From positions 1-63,441 of the forward strand of contig JAEUOX010000176.1 in assembly GCA_016790475.1 (NCBI GenBank): 63,441 nucleotides of DNA, given 5' to 3'. This document shows positions 26,912 to 34,918 of the stretch, piece by piece; position 1 is the stretch's first letter; each line of letters opens with the position of its first letter. A program made the position numbers and the translations under genes. Source of the stretch: Rhodoferax sp. (GTDB lineage Bacteria > Pseudomonadota > Gammaproteobacteria > Burkholderiales > Burkholderiaceae_C). The notes under the pieces are model-generated. The model worked only from the letters and a program-made list of their open reading frames with translations, ran no database searches and had not been told where the DNA came from.

Positions 26912-28138
26912 TCAGGCCAGCAGGTCGTGCAGGCTGCGCGCGATGACCTTGGAGGCGCGGCGCAGGTCCTCCAGCACCAGTCGCTCGTCGGCGCGCTTGG
27001 CATGGCTCTCCAGCACGGTGCGAGGGCCCGCGCCGTAGATGACGCCCGGGATACCGGCTTCGCAGAACAGGCGCACGTCGGTGTACAGCGGTGTGCCGAG
27101 CGCCGGGATCTTCTCGCCGAAGACCTGCTCGCCGTGGGTCTGGATGGCCTGCACCAGCGGGGCGTTGCCCGGCAGCGGGCGCATCGCATGGGCCAGCAGC
27201 ATGCGCCGCACGTCGACCGTGACGCCGGGGCGCGTCGCCACCACCTCGTCGATCAGCCGGCGCAGCGTGGCCTCAACCTCGGCCGGGTTCTCTTCCGGGA
27301 TCATGCGTCGGTCGAGCTTGAAGCGCACCCGTCCAGGCACGACGTTGGTGTTGGTGCCGCCGTCGATCAGGCCGACGTTCAGGTAGGGGTGGTTGATGCC
27401 TTCCACCTGGGAGCGCACGCTCTTGTACAGCGTGTTCTGCGCATACAGCACGTTCAGGATCGCCACCGCGGCCTGCATCGCGTCCACGCCGGAGTCCGGG
27501 ATCGCCGCATGGGCCATCTTGCCGTGCACGGTCACCTCCATCTGCAGGCAGCCGTTGTGCGCCGTGATGACCTGGTAGCTGAAGCCGGCGGCGATCATCA
27601 GGTCCGGGCGGACGATGCGCTGGCGCAGCAGCCAGGCCGGGCCGACCTCGCCGCCGAACTCCTCGTCGTAGGTGAACAGCAGCTCCACCGCGCCGCGGGC
27701 TGGCCGGGCCACCGCCTCCAGCGCGCGCAGCGCGAAGGTGTAGGTCGCGAAGTCGGACTTGCTGACCGCGGCGGCGCGGCCGTAGATGCGGCCGTCCTCG
27801 ATCTCGCCGCCGTACGGGTCCTTCGTCCAGCCCTCGCCGGGGGGAACGACGTCGCCGTGCGCGTTGAGCAGCACCGTACGCCCGGGCCCGTAGTGGCGCC
27901 GCACGACCAGGTTCGTGACGGATTCCAGACCGACGGCGCGCACCTCCTCCTGCGGCACCGGGTGCCGCTCGGTCGGCAAGCCCATGGCCTCCAGCAGCGT
28001 GGCGGTGCGTTCGGCATGCGGCGTGTTGTTGCCCGGCGGCGTGTCGGTCGGCACGCGGATGAGTTCCTGCAGGAAGCGAACCTGCTCGTCGAAATGGGCG
28101 TCGATCCAGGCGTCGAGGGCGGCGTAGGGCGTTGTCAT
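26912..28138 (-). CDS. M20 family metallohydrolase (ArgE/DapE-like)
   Basis: Zinc-dependent amidohydrolase, 408 residues. Metal-site motifs are LLNAHGDVVPPGEGW (His and Asp) and FTYDEEFGGEVGP (the Glu pair); the dimerisation domain is in the middle (MEVTVHGKMAHAAIPDSG). The start at 28138 (MTTPYAALDAWI) lies 7 bases after the UraD-AllC stop, so it is in the same purine operon. It could deacylate or hydrolyse a ureide or N-acyl intermediate, for example in the missing ureidoglycolate step, but that is inference. The annotated families nearest by motif are acetylornithine deacetylase and succinyl-diaminopimelate desuccinylase. Confidence 0.88.
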   Translation of the reverse strand: MTTPYAALDAWIDAHFDEQVRFLQELIRVPTDTPPGNNTPHAERTATLLEAMGLPTERHPVPQEEVRAVGLESVTNLVVRRHYGPGRTVLLNAHGDVVPPGEGWTKDPYGGEIEDGRIYGRAAAVSKSDFATYTFALRALEAVARPARGAVELLFTYDEEFGGEVGPAWLLRQRIVRPDLMIAAGFSYQVITAHNGCLQMEVTVHGKMAHAAIPDSGVDAMQAAVAILNVLYAQNTLYKSVRSQVEGINHPYLNVGLIDGGTNTNVVPGRVRFKLDRRMIPEENPAEVEATLRRLIDEVVATRPGVTVDVRRMLLAHAMRPLPGNAPLVQAIQTHGEQVFGEKIPALGTPLYTDVRLFCEAGIPGVIYGAGPRTVLESHAKRADERLVLEDLRRASKVIARSLHDLLA

Positions 28139-28145
28139 GGGGGTC

Positions 28146-29918
28146 TCAGTCGGGCTGGGCAAGCTGCTCCAGCAGGTGGGTGAAGGCGTCCACTGCCAGC
28201 TGCATGTCGTCACTGGTCGTGGATTCGAGCGGGTTGTGGCTGATGCCGGAGTTCTGGCCGCGCACGAACAGCATCGCCTGCGGCATCACCTCGTGCAGCT
28301 TCATCGCGTCATGGCCGGCGCCGCTGGGCATGCGGTGCACCGGCAGGCCGAGGGCCTCGACGGCGCGCTCCCAGCGGGCCTGCCACTGCGGGTGGCTGGG
28401 CGCGGCGGATGCGCGCAGGGTTTCCTCCAGCCGCACCTGCACCTGGCGGCGCTCGCAGACAGCCTGCAGCGTGGCCAGCACATCCGCCACCAGCGCATCG
28501 CGCTGGGCGTCGGTCGGTGCGCGCAGGTCCAGCGAGAACAGGCAGCGCCCGGGCACGACATTGATCGAGCCGTTGGGCACCTGCAGCTGGCCGACGGTGG
28601 CCACCGAGTCGCCGTCGCGCCGCGCGCGCTGTTCGGCGGCCAGCAGTACCTCGGCGGCGGCGGCGGCGGCGTCGCTGCGCCGGTCCATCGGTGTCGTGCC
28701 GGCGTGGCAGGCGGTGCCGGTGAGCTCCACCAGGTAGCGCACGCTGCCGTTGATCGCCGTGACGACGCCCAGCGGCAGGTCAAGTTCGTTGAGCACCGGG
28801 CCTTGTTCGATATGGACCTCGACGAAGCCGAGGTAGTCCTGCGGGTTGCGTTGCAGCGCGGGAATGTCCTGCGGACGCAGGCCCGCCTGCTGCATCGCCT
28901 GGCGCATCGGTATGCCGTCGGCATCCAGCTGGTCCAGCCACTCCGGGCGGAACTGCCCGACCAGCGCGCCGGAGCCGAGGAAGGTGGCCTTGTAGCGCTG
29001 GCCTTCCTCCTCGGCAAAGGCCACCACCTCGATGCTGAACGGCAGCCGCCGGCCGGCGCGGTGCAGGGCCTGCACGCAGGCCAGCGGCACGAAGATGCCC
29101 AGCCGCCCGTCATAGCGGCCGGCATTGCGCACGGTGTCGTAGTGGCTGCCGGTCAGCAGGCGCGGCGCGCCGGGCCGGGCCGCCCGGTAGTGCCCGACGA
29201 CATTGCCGACGGCATCGATGCCGACCTCGTCGAAGCCGCAGTCCTGCATGCGCTCCACCAGTTCGGCGGCGCAGGCGCGGTGGGCGTCGGTCAGGTAGGT
29301 GACCGTGAGCTGGCCGCGCTCGGCGTAACCCGGGTCGCTGTGGCGGGCCAGCGACGCGTGCCAGTCCCAGACCGTGTGGCCCTGCTCCGGTGCGACGCCG
29401 AACTTGTCGTTCAGGCGGATCTCGACGATGCGGTGGATGTTGCGCAGCGATTCCTGCAGCTCGAACAGCGGATGGTGCTGCAGGCGGCGCGCGAAGGTGT
29501 CCAGGATCTCCTGCTTGGTGAGCCCGGTGCCGCGCGGTCCGCGCACGGCCAGGATGAACGGGAAGCCGAAGCGCGCCTGGTAGGCCGCGTTGAGTTCGGC
29601 GATGCGAGCCATCTCGGCCGGGGTGCACTGCGTCAGCCCGGCGCGGCTCTGCTCGTTCGTGGATTCGGTGGTCAGCGAGCCCTCCACCATGGCCCGGCCG
29701 GCGAGCTCCGGGTGGGCCTGTATCAGCGCCACCTGGGCGTCGCGCCCGGCGGCGGCAAGCACCTGCACCATGCAATGCTTCAGGTGGGCCAGCGAGCGGA
29801 ACGGCCGCTGCGCCAGCGCCTGCCGGGCGATCCAGGGCGAATGCTCATGCAGCCCGTGCAGCATCCTGGCCGCATCCTCCAGCGATGCGGCGTTCAGTGC
29901 GTCCAGTGTCAGGACCAT
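28146..29918 (-). CDS. Fused OHCU decarboxylase (UraD) and allantoate amidohydrolase (AllC)
   Basis: Bifunctional enzyme of 590 residues. Residues 1 to about 170 form an OHCU decarboxylase domain (AHPELAG, ARFGFPFILAVRG), which makes S-allantoin. From about residue 175 an M20 allantoate amidohydrolase domain follows: GSHYDTVRNAGRYDGRLG, AEEEGQRYKATFLGSG, EVHIEQGPVL and CHAGTTPMDRRSD carry the metal and substrate residues. The AllC domain releases ammonia and CO2 from allantoate to give ureidoglycine. The two steps are not consecutive (allantoinase lies between), which makes the fusion notable. It sits 3 bases from puuE. Confidence 0.93.
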   Translation of the reverse strand: MVLTLDALNAASLEDAARMLHGLHEHSPWIARQALAQRPFRSLAHLKHCMVQVLAAAGRDAQVALIQAHPELAGRAMVEGSLTTESTNEQSRAGLTQCTPAEMARIAELNAAYQARFGFPFILAVRGPRGTGLTKQEILDTFARRLQHHPLFELQESLRNIHRIVEIRLNDKFGVAPEQGHTVWDWHASLARHSDPGYAERGQLTVTYLTDAHRACAAELVERMQDCGFDEVGIDAVGNVVGHYRAARPGAPRLLTGSHYDTVRNAGRYDGRLGIFVPLACVQALHRAGRRLPFSIEVVAFAEEEGQRYKATFLGSGALVGQFRPEWLDQLDADGIPMRQAMQQAGLRPQDIPALQRNPQDYLGFVEVHIEQGPVLNELDLPLGVVTAINGSVRYLVELTGTACHAGTTPMDRRSDAAAAAAEVLLAAEQRARRDGDSVATVGQLQVPNGSINVVPGRCLFSLDLRAPTDAQRDALVADVLATLQAVCERRQVQVRLEETLRASAAPSHPQWQARWERAVEALGLPVHRMPSGAGHDAMKLHEVMPQAMLFVRGQNSGISHNPLESTTSDDMQLAVDAFTHLLEQLAQPD

Positions 29919-29921
29919 GGC

Positions 29922-30890
29922 TCAGGCCTCCTGCGGGAACGGGTGCGTGGCACGCCAGTGCCGGGCAATGTCGATCCGGCGGCAGATCCAGACCTGCGGA
30001 TGGCCCTGCACATGGTCCAGGAACTTCTGCAGCGCACGCATGCGCCCGGGGCGCCCGAGCAGCCGGCAGTGCATGCCGATGCTCAGCATCTTGGGGGCGT
30101 TCGCACCGTGCGGGTCGCCCTCGGCATAGAGCACGTCGAAGGCGTCCTTCAGGTACGTGTAGAAATCCTCGCCCTGCGCGAAGCCCTGTGCGGACGAGAA
30201 GCGCATGTCGTTGGTGTCCAGCGTGTAGGGCACGATCAGCTGCGGCACGACGCTGCCGTCGGTCTTGCGCACGCGCATCCAGAACGGCAGGTCGTCGCCG
30301 TAGTAGTCGCTGTCGTACTCGAAGCCGCCGTAGTCGGCCACCAGCCGGTGCGTGTTCGGGCTGTCGCGCCCGGTGTACCAGCCCAGCGGCCGCTCGCCGG
30401 TGAGCTCGCGGATGATGTCCATGCCGATGCGCATGTGCTCGCGCTCGGTGGCCTCGTCGATGCCCTGGTAGCTGATCCAGCGCCAGCCATGGCAGGCGAT
30501 CTCGTGGCCCAGCTCCTTGAAGGCGGCGGTGAGCTCCGGGTGGCGCTGCAGAGCCATGCTGACGCCGAACACCGTCAGCGGCAAGCCGCGGCGCTCGAAT
30601 TCGCGCAGCAGCCGCCAGACGCCGGCGCGCGAGCCGTATTCGTAGATGCCCTCCATGCTCATGTGCCGTGCCGGGAAGGCCGCCGGATTGAACATCTCGG
30701 ACAGGAACTGTTCGGAAGCCGGGTCCCCGTGCAGCACCGCGTTCTCGCCGCCCTCCTCGTAGTTCAGCACGAACTGCAGCGCGATGCGCGCGCCGCCGGG
30801 CCAGCGGGCATGCGGCACCCGGCGGCCGTAGCCGATCAGGTCGCGTGGATAGTCGGCAGTGGCGTCGTACACGGGGGCAGCGGAGGGCAT
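29922..30890 (-). CDS. puuE: Allantoinase PuuE (polysaccharide deacetylase family)
   Basis: Cofactor-independent allantoinase, 322 residues, hydrolysing S-allantoin to allantoate. The diagnostic N-terminus DYPRDLIGYGRRVPHARWPG is followed by a NodB/polysaccharide deacetylase fold (NYEEGGE, GWRWISYQGI, GWYTGRDSPNTHRLV) and a C-terminal HCRLLGRPGRM segment. The start at 30890 (MPSAAPVYDATA) removes a 26-residue unconserved extension. It lies directly upstream of the UraD-AllC fusion and is preceded by the GntR gene, probably in one transcript. Confidence 0.93.
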   Translation of the reverse strand: MPSAAPVYDATADYPRDLIGYGRRVPHARWPGGARIALQFVLNYEEGGENAVLHGDPASEQFLSEMFNPAAFPARHMSMEGIYEYGSRAGVWRLLREFERRGLPLTVFGVSMALQRHPELTAAFKELGHEIACHGWRWISYQGIDEATEREHMRIGMDIIRELTGERPLGWYTGRDSPNTHRLVADYGGFEYDSDYYGDDLPFWMRVRKTDGSVVPQLIVPYTLDTNDMRFSSAQGFAQGEDFYTYLKDAFDVLYAEGDPHGANAPKMLSIGMHCRLLGRPGRMRALQKFLDHVQGHPQVWICRRIDIARHWRATHPFPQEA

Positions 30891-30900
30891 GGGCGCTCTT

Positions 30901-31566
30901 TCAGGACAGGGCGGTGGATATGTCATTGCTCGGCACGCGGCGGTCGAAGGCCAGGTTCTCCTCGACATGCTGCAGGTGCTCGGCCATCAGGCGGGCGGCG
31001 CGTTCGCCATCGCGTGCGGCGAGCGCGCGGACGATCTCGACGTGCTCGTCGCTGGAGTCCTCGGCGCCGCGGGGGGTCTGGTACATCAGCGTGATCAGTG
31101 CGCAGCGGGCGATCAGCTGGCCCAGCAGCTGCGCGAGGACCTCGTTGCCCATCAGTTCGGCGATGCGCACATGGAACTCGCCCAGCAGCTCGGTGCGCCC
31201 GGGGGCGTCTTCCTGCGCGATGGCGCGCTTCTCGCTGGCGATGTGCTCGCGCAGCACCCGGATCTTGGCGGCGGTGGCCTGGGCCGCAAAGCCGCGGGCC
31301 ATCTCGCACTCGAGCATGCGGCGCACCGCGAACACCTGGCGGGCCTCGTCGACCGAGGGGGCGGCGACGAAGGCACCGCGCGCCGGCTCCAGCGTGACCA
31401 GCTGCTGCTGCGACAGCTGCAGCAGCGCCTGGCGCACCAGCGTGCGCGACACGCCGAAATGGTCGGCCAGCTTCTGCTCGGCCAGCTTGCTGCCGGGCAG
31501 AAGGCGGTGCTCGACGATCGCCCGGGTCAGGGCGGACGCGATCACACCGGTGGACGAGCTTTCCAT
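30901..31566 (-). CDS. GntR family regulator (FadR/FCD subfamily) of purine catabolism
   Basis: Regulator of 221 residues. The N-terminal winged helix (GSKLAEQKLADHFGVSRTLVRQALLQL) is followed by an all-helical FCD ligand-binding domain with the usual His-containing helices (GEFHVRIAELMGN and AEHLQHVEENL). It is the first gene of the leftward puuE operon and is divergent from uraH. A 20-base perfect palindrome lies between them. I infer that it controls both directions in response to a ureide or purine; the ligand is unknown. Confidence 0.9.
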   Translation of the reverse strand: MESSSTGVIASALTRAIVEHRLLPGSKLAEQKLADHFGVSRTLVRQALLQLSQQQLVTLEPARGAFVAAPSVDEARQVFAVRRMLECEMARGFAAQATAAKIRVLREHIASEKRAIAQEDAPGRTELLGEFHVRIAELMGNEVLAQLLGQLIARCALITLMYQTPRGAEDSSDEHVEIVRALAARDGERAARLMAEHLQHVEENLAFDRRVPSNDISTALS

Positions 31567-31589
31567 GGCTGCATGTTAGCGCTTTGCCG

Positions 31590-31609
31590 CAAAAGTGTAT
31601 ACACTTTTG
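31590..31609. promoter_or_regulatory. Perfect 20-bp palindrome, probable GntR operator
   Basis: CAAAAGTGTATACACTTTTG is fully self-complementary. It lies 24 bases upstream of the GntR gene start and about 30 bases upstream of uraH. The TGTATACA core is typical of FadR-subfamily operators. Confidence 0.7.
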
Positions 31610-31640
31610 TTCTTCAAACGAGCCCGCCAAGGAGCGCACC

Positions 31641-31994
31641 ATGGGACTGAGCACCCACGTCCTGGACACCATGCATGGCGGCCCGGCCGCCGGCATGGCG
31701 GTCGAGCTGCACACCACCCGCGACGGACAGGCGACGCTGGTCAAGCGCTTCGTGCTGAACGACGACGGCCGGCATGCCGGTGGCCCGGTGCTGGATGGCA
31801 CCGAACTGCAGCGCGGCACCTACCGGCTGGTGTTCGATGTGGCGGCCTACTTCCGTCAGCGCGGCGTGGTCCTGCCGGAGCCGAACTTCCTGGACCGGGT
31901 GGCGCTGGACTTCGGCGTGGCCGAGCCGCAGCAGCACTACCATGTGCCGCTGCTGGTGAGCCCGTGGAGCTACTCCACCTACCGTGGCTCCTGA
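31641..31994 (+). CDS. uraH: 5-hydroxyisourate hydrolase (transthyretin-like)
   Basis: A 117-residue transthyretin-fold enzyme hydrolysing 5-hydroxyisourate to OHCU, between urate oxidase and the UraD domain. The N-terminal LSTHVLDTMHGGPAAGM and the C-terminal YHVPLLVSPWSYSTYRGS (the conserved YRGS end) are diagnostic, with catalytic His and Arg residues in both. The ATG at 31641 has AAGGAG at 31629-31634. It is divergent from the GntR regulator and is probably repressed at the palindrome in between. Confidence 0.94.
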   Translation: MGLSTHVLDTMHGGPAAGMAVELHTTRDGQATLVKRFVLNDDGRHAGGPVLDGTELQRGTYRLVFDVAAYFRQRGVVLPEPNFLDRVALDFGVAEPQQHYHVPLLVSPWSYSTYRGS

Positions 31995-32013
31995 GCGGCC
32001 GACCGTGCGTGCC

Positions 32014-32589
32014 TCAGAGCTGGCCTTCGGTCAGCGTGTCGAGCTGGAACTTCCCGCTCTTGTCCCACAGCCAGACATCGGTATAGGTGACCTTGCCCAG
32101 GCGCGCCGGGGCCGGGAAGGGCGCGGCGGCGCGCACGGTGCGCACGATCTCGGCCATGACCTCCGGCGCATGGCTGGGCGCACGCCGCCAGGTGATCGCG
32201 GTGACCTGCCCCTGCCGGTCGATGTCGACGTCCAGCACGCCGATCGCATACAGCTGCGGCTGCAGCATGCCCTTGTAGATCCGTGCCGCGTTGGCCGCAT
32301 ACAAGTGGCTTGCGGCATCCCGCCGGTAGGCCTGGGCGGTCAGCGCATTGGAGACGTTCGATGACGGGAAGGGCGGCGTCGTGGTGGCCGGCGGGCGTAC
32401 TGCAGTGGGAGGCAGCGTGGCGGGCGGTGGTGCGGTGATGACCGGCGCCGGGGCGGGAGCCGGAACGGGCGCGGGCGCCGGCGAAGGGGCCGGTGGCGCG
32501 GGGGCCCGGCGCGTGGAGCAGGCCGCCACCAGCACGGCGGCGGCCATGCAGGCCAGGGACAGCAGGGTACGGGTCGACGCGATGGCCAT
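32014..32589 (-). CDS. TonB C-terminal-like lipoprotein
   Basis: A 191-residue predicted lipoprotein. The signal peptide ends in a lipobox (VLVAAC, Cys24). A Pro/Ala-rich linker covers about residues 28-75. The C-terminal domain (YAIGVLDVDIDRQGQVTAITWRR) resembles the beta-alpha-beta of TonB C-terminal domains. It is convergent with uraH. It lacks the TonB N-terminal membrane anchor, so it is more likely a periplasmic or outer-membrane protein with a TonB-like fold than an energy transducer. Function unknown. Confidence 0.75.
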   Translation of the reverse strand: MAIASTRTLLSLACMAAAVLVAACSTRRAPAPPAPSPAPAPVPAPAPAPVITAPPPATLPPTAVRPPATTTPPFPSSNVSNALTAQAYRRDAASHLYAANAARIYKGMLQPQLYAIGVLDVDIDRQGQVTAITWRRAPSHAPEVMAEIVRTVRAAAPFPAPARLGKVTYTDVWLWDKSGKFQLDTLTEGQL

Positions 32590-32662
32590 GGGTGGTTCCT
32601 CGGGACGGCTAGGCCTCTACTGTGCCGCAAGTTCGGCACCCGGCCAGGCAGCCTGTCCCCTG

Positions 32663-32680
32663 TCAAAGGTAAATCTTTGA
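32663..32680. promoter_or_regulatory. Inverted repeat over the xdhC ribosome-binding site
   Basis: TCAAAG-GTAAAT-CTTTGA is a perfect 6-base inverted repeat. It covers the AAAGG ribosome site and reaches the A of the ATG, so it could be an operator or an RNA hairpin that hides the start. Confidence 0.45.
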
Positions 32681-33486
32681 TGCAATTGTCCATGCTGGCA
32701 CTGGAGCGACTGCGGCGGGAGCCGGCGGTCTGGATCACCGTGCAGTCCACGCAGGGCTCGGTGCCGCGCGACACGGGTACCTGGATGGCGGTGTTCGCCC
32801 GGGAGGTGATCGGCACGATCGGCGGCGGGCGGGTGGAGTTCGAGGCGATCCAGCGAGCTCGCGGGTATCTCGCAGCCGGCACCCTGGTCGACGAGACGCA
32901 GCGCTATGCGCTCGGCCCGTCGCTGGGCCAGTGCTGCGGCGGCGTCATGCACCTGCGGTTCGAGTCGGTGGATGCGGCGCAGGCGCCGATGCTGCGCACC
33001 CGGTTGCAGGGCAACCTTGCGCCGGTGGCCGTGTTCGGCGGCGGCCACGTCGGCCACGCGCTGGCCCGCCTGCTCGGTACGCTGCCCTTCGCGCTGACCT
33101 GGATCGACAGCCGCGACGGCATCTTCCCGGCGGACCTGCCGCCAGGCGTCACCTGCGAGCATTCCGATCCGGTGCAGGACGCGGTCCGCGATCTCGCCCC
33201 GGGCAGCGCGGTGCTGATCATGAGCTTCAGCCACGCGGAAGACCTGGAGATCCTGGCCCGCTGCCTGCAGCGCCAGCGCGCCGAGGCCGACCTCGGCGCG
33301 ATCGGGCTGATCGGCAGCAGGACGAAATGGGCCACGTTCCGCCACCGGCTGGAGGCGCGGGGCTTTCGCGATGATGAACTGGACCGGGTGCAATGCCCGA
33401 TCGGGCTGCCAGGCATCCGCGGCAAGGAGCCCGAAGTGATCGCGGTGGCCGTGGCGGCCCGATTGTTGCAAGACCGGATTGTTTGA
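32680..33486 (+). CDS. xdhC: Xanthine dehydrogenase accessory protein XdhC
   Basis: Molybdenum-cofactor chaperone, 268 residues, that inserts sulfurated Mo cofactor into XdhB. The N-terminal part has TQGSVPRDTGTWM and IGGGRVEFEA; a glycine-rich Rossmann segment VAVFGGGHVGHALARLL and the C-terminal LPGIRGKEPEVIAVAV are typical of XdhC. The ATG at 32680 is chosen; a TTG one codon upstream is equally possible. It lies about 18 kb from xdhAB but just ahead of puuD, probably in one unit. Confidence 0.92.
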   Translation: MQLSMLALERLRREPAVWITVQSTQGSVPRDTGTWMAVFAREVIGTIGGGRVEFEAIQRARGYLAAGTLVDETQRYALGPSLGQCCGGVMHLRFESVDAAQAPMLRTRLQGNLAPVAVFGGGHVGHALARLLGTLPFALTWIDSRDGIFPADLPPGVTCEHSDPVQDAVRDLAPGSAVLIMSFSHAEDLEILARCLQRQRAEADLGAIGLIGSRTKWATFRHRLEARGFRDDELDRVQCPIGLPGIRGKEPEVIAVAVAARLLQDRIV

Positions 33487-33513
33487 TACCCTCCCCGACA
33501 AAGGACACGATCG

Positions 33514-34710
33514 ATGGAAGCCTATTTCCTGGACTGGGCCAACCTGCTGCTGCGCTGGGTGCATGTGATCACCGCGATCGCCTGGGTCGGCTCCTCGTTC
33601 TATTTCGTCTTCCTGGACAGCAGCCTGGTCAAGCCGGCGTCCAAGGAGCTGCAGGATCTGGGCGTGGGCGGCGAACTGTGGGCCGTCCATGGCGGCGGCT
33701 TCTACAACCCGCAGAAGTACGCCGTGGCGCCGCGTGTCGTGCCGGAGAACCTGCACTGGTTCTACTGGGAGAGCTACAGCACCTGGCTCAGCGGCTTCGC
33801 GCTGTTCACGGTGTCCTACCTGTGGAGTGCGGGCACCTACCTGATCGACAAGTCGCTGATGGACTGGTCCACCGGCGCCGCGGTCGCGGTGGCGCTGGGC
33901 TTCCTGGTGGTGTTCTGGATCCTGTACGACGGGATCTGCCTGGTGTTCGGCCGCCGGCGCCATGGTGACGCGATCGTCGGCGGGCTGATCTTCCTGGTCG
34001 TCTGCGCCGCCGCCTGGCTGGCCTGCCACTGGTTTGCCGGGCGGGCCGCCTTCCTGCTGGTCGGCGCGATGATCGCCACGACGATGAGCGCCAACGTGTT
34101 CTTCTGGATCATCCCGGGCCAGCGCACCACCGTGAAGGCACTGCGCGAGGGCCGGCCGGTCGACCCGGTGCACGGCATCCGCGCCAAGCAGCGCAGCGTG
34201 CACAACACCTATTTCACGCTGCCGGTGCTGTTCGCGATGCTCAGCAACCACTACAGCTTCACCTACACCCACCCGCAGAACTGGCTGGTGCTGATCCTGA
34301 TGATGCTGGCCGGTGCGCTGATCCGCCAGTTCTTCGTGATGCGGCACGGCTTCAAGCTCGGCCGCAACGCCCACCCCTGGCCCTATGCGCTGGTCGGCGT
34401 GGCGGTGATCCTCGGGGTCATCGCCTGGATGCGGCCGGCCCCGCAGCCGGCCGCGGCGCCGGCCTCCGCCGCGCCACCCACCGCGGCCGAGGTGCAGGCG
34501 GTCGTGACGCAGCGCTGCCTGATGTGCCATGGCGCCGAGGTCCAGATGAAGAATGTGCGTCTGGATTCCCCCGAACTGGTGCGCCAGCATGCGCAGGCGA
34601 TCTACCAGCAGGTGGTCGTGGCCCGGCTGATGCCGATGAACAATGCGACCCAGATCACCGATGCCGAGCGGGACCTGATCGGGCGCTGGTTCCGGGCCGG
34701 CGCGCGGTAG
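33514..34710 (+). CDS. puuD: Cytochrome c urate oxidase
   Basis: Membrane urate oxidase of 398 residues. About eight hydrophobic segments form the urate oxidase (DUF989) part, starting WANLLLRWVHVITAIAWVG. A C-terminal cytochrome c domain carries the haem motif CLMCH (Cys335, Cys338, His339), and a later Met (ARLMPMNN) may be the sixth ligand. Known members oxidise urate to 5-hydroxyisourate and pass electrons to the respiratory chain instead of making hydrogen peroxide. It lies 27 bases after xdhC. It supplies the substrate of UraH. Confidence 0.93.
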   Translation: MEAYFLDWANLLLRWVHVITAIAWVGSSFYFVFLDSSLVKPASKELQDLGVGGELWAVHGGGFYNPQKYAVAPRVVPENLHWFYWESYSTWLSGFALFTVSYLWSAGTYLIDKSLMDWSTGAAVAVALGFLVVFWILYDGICLVFGRRRHGDAIVGGLIFLVVCAAAWLACHWFAGRAAFLLVGAMIATTMSANVFFWIIPGQRTTVKALREGRPVDPVHGIRAKQRSVHNTYFTLPVLFAMLSNHYSFTYTHPQNWLVLILMMLAGALIRQFFVMRHGFKLGRNAHPWPYALVGVAVILGVIAWMRPAPQPAAAPASAAPPTAAEVQAVVTQRCLMCHGAEVQMKNVRLDSPELVRQHAQAIYQQVVVARLMPMNNATQITDAERDLIGRWFRAGAR

Positions 34711-34770
34711 CCTCACGCCATGGGCAGGACGCCGCCCCATGGCAGGGGCTGGGGCCACGCCGCCAGCCAG

Positions 34771-34786
34771 CCCCCCGCGTGGGGGG
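34771..34786 (+). terminator. Possible weak terminator after puuD
   Basis: CCCCCC-GCGT-GGGGGG forms a 6-bp stem followed by GTAATTCT. It is the only hairpin I see in the 208-base gap between puuD and the TpsA gene, which is otherwise featureless. Confidence 0.3.
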
Positions 34787-34918
34787 GTAATTCTTCACGT
34801 CGGGCCCCTGTCCAGGGCTGGCGAAGGCCTGCGCGGCGGTCGATAATCCGGCAACAATCCATTACAGGTCGTGCGCCGGCGCAAGCTGGCGGGCGGCCGG
34901 TGCCCTCTGGAGCCGACC

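Noticed and set aside
23586-27038. 1150-codon open frame on the plus strand opposite the MoxR/SulP genes
   Set aside because: It runs antisense to several clearly coding genes, is dominated by Arg, His, Gln and Ala, and has no domain or signal. It is a typical GC-rich shadow frame.
28137-31094. 985-codon open frame opposite UraD-AllC, puuE and the GntR gene
   Set aside because: It crosses three strongly supported genes on the other strand, with shadow-like composition and no recognisable motif.
32014-32589. A complete TonB energy transducer
   Set aside because: It has a lipoprotein signal rather than a membrane anchor and no ExbB/ExbD neighbours.
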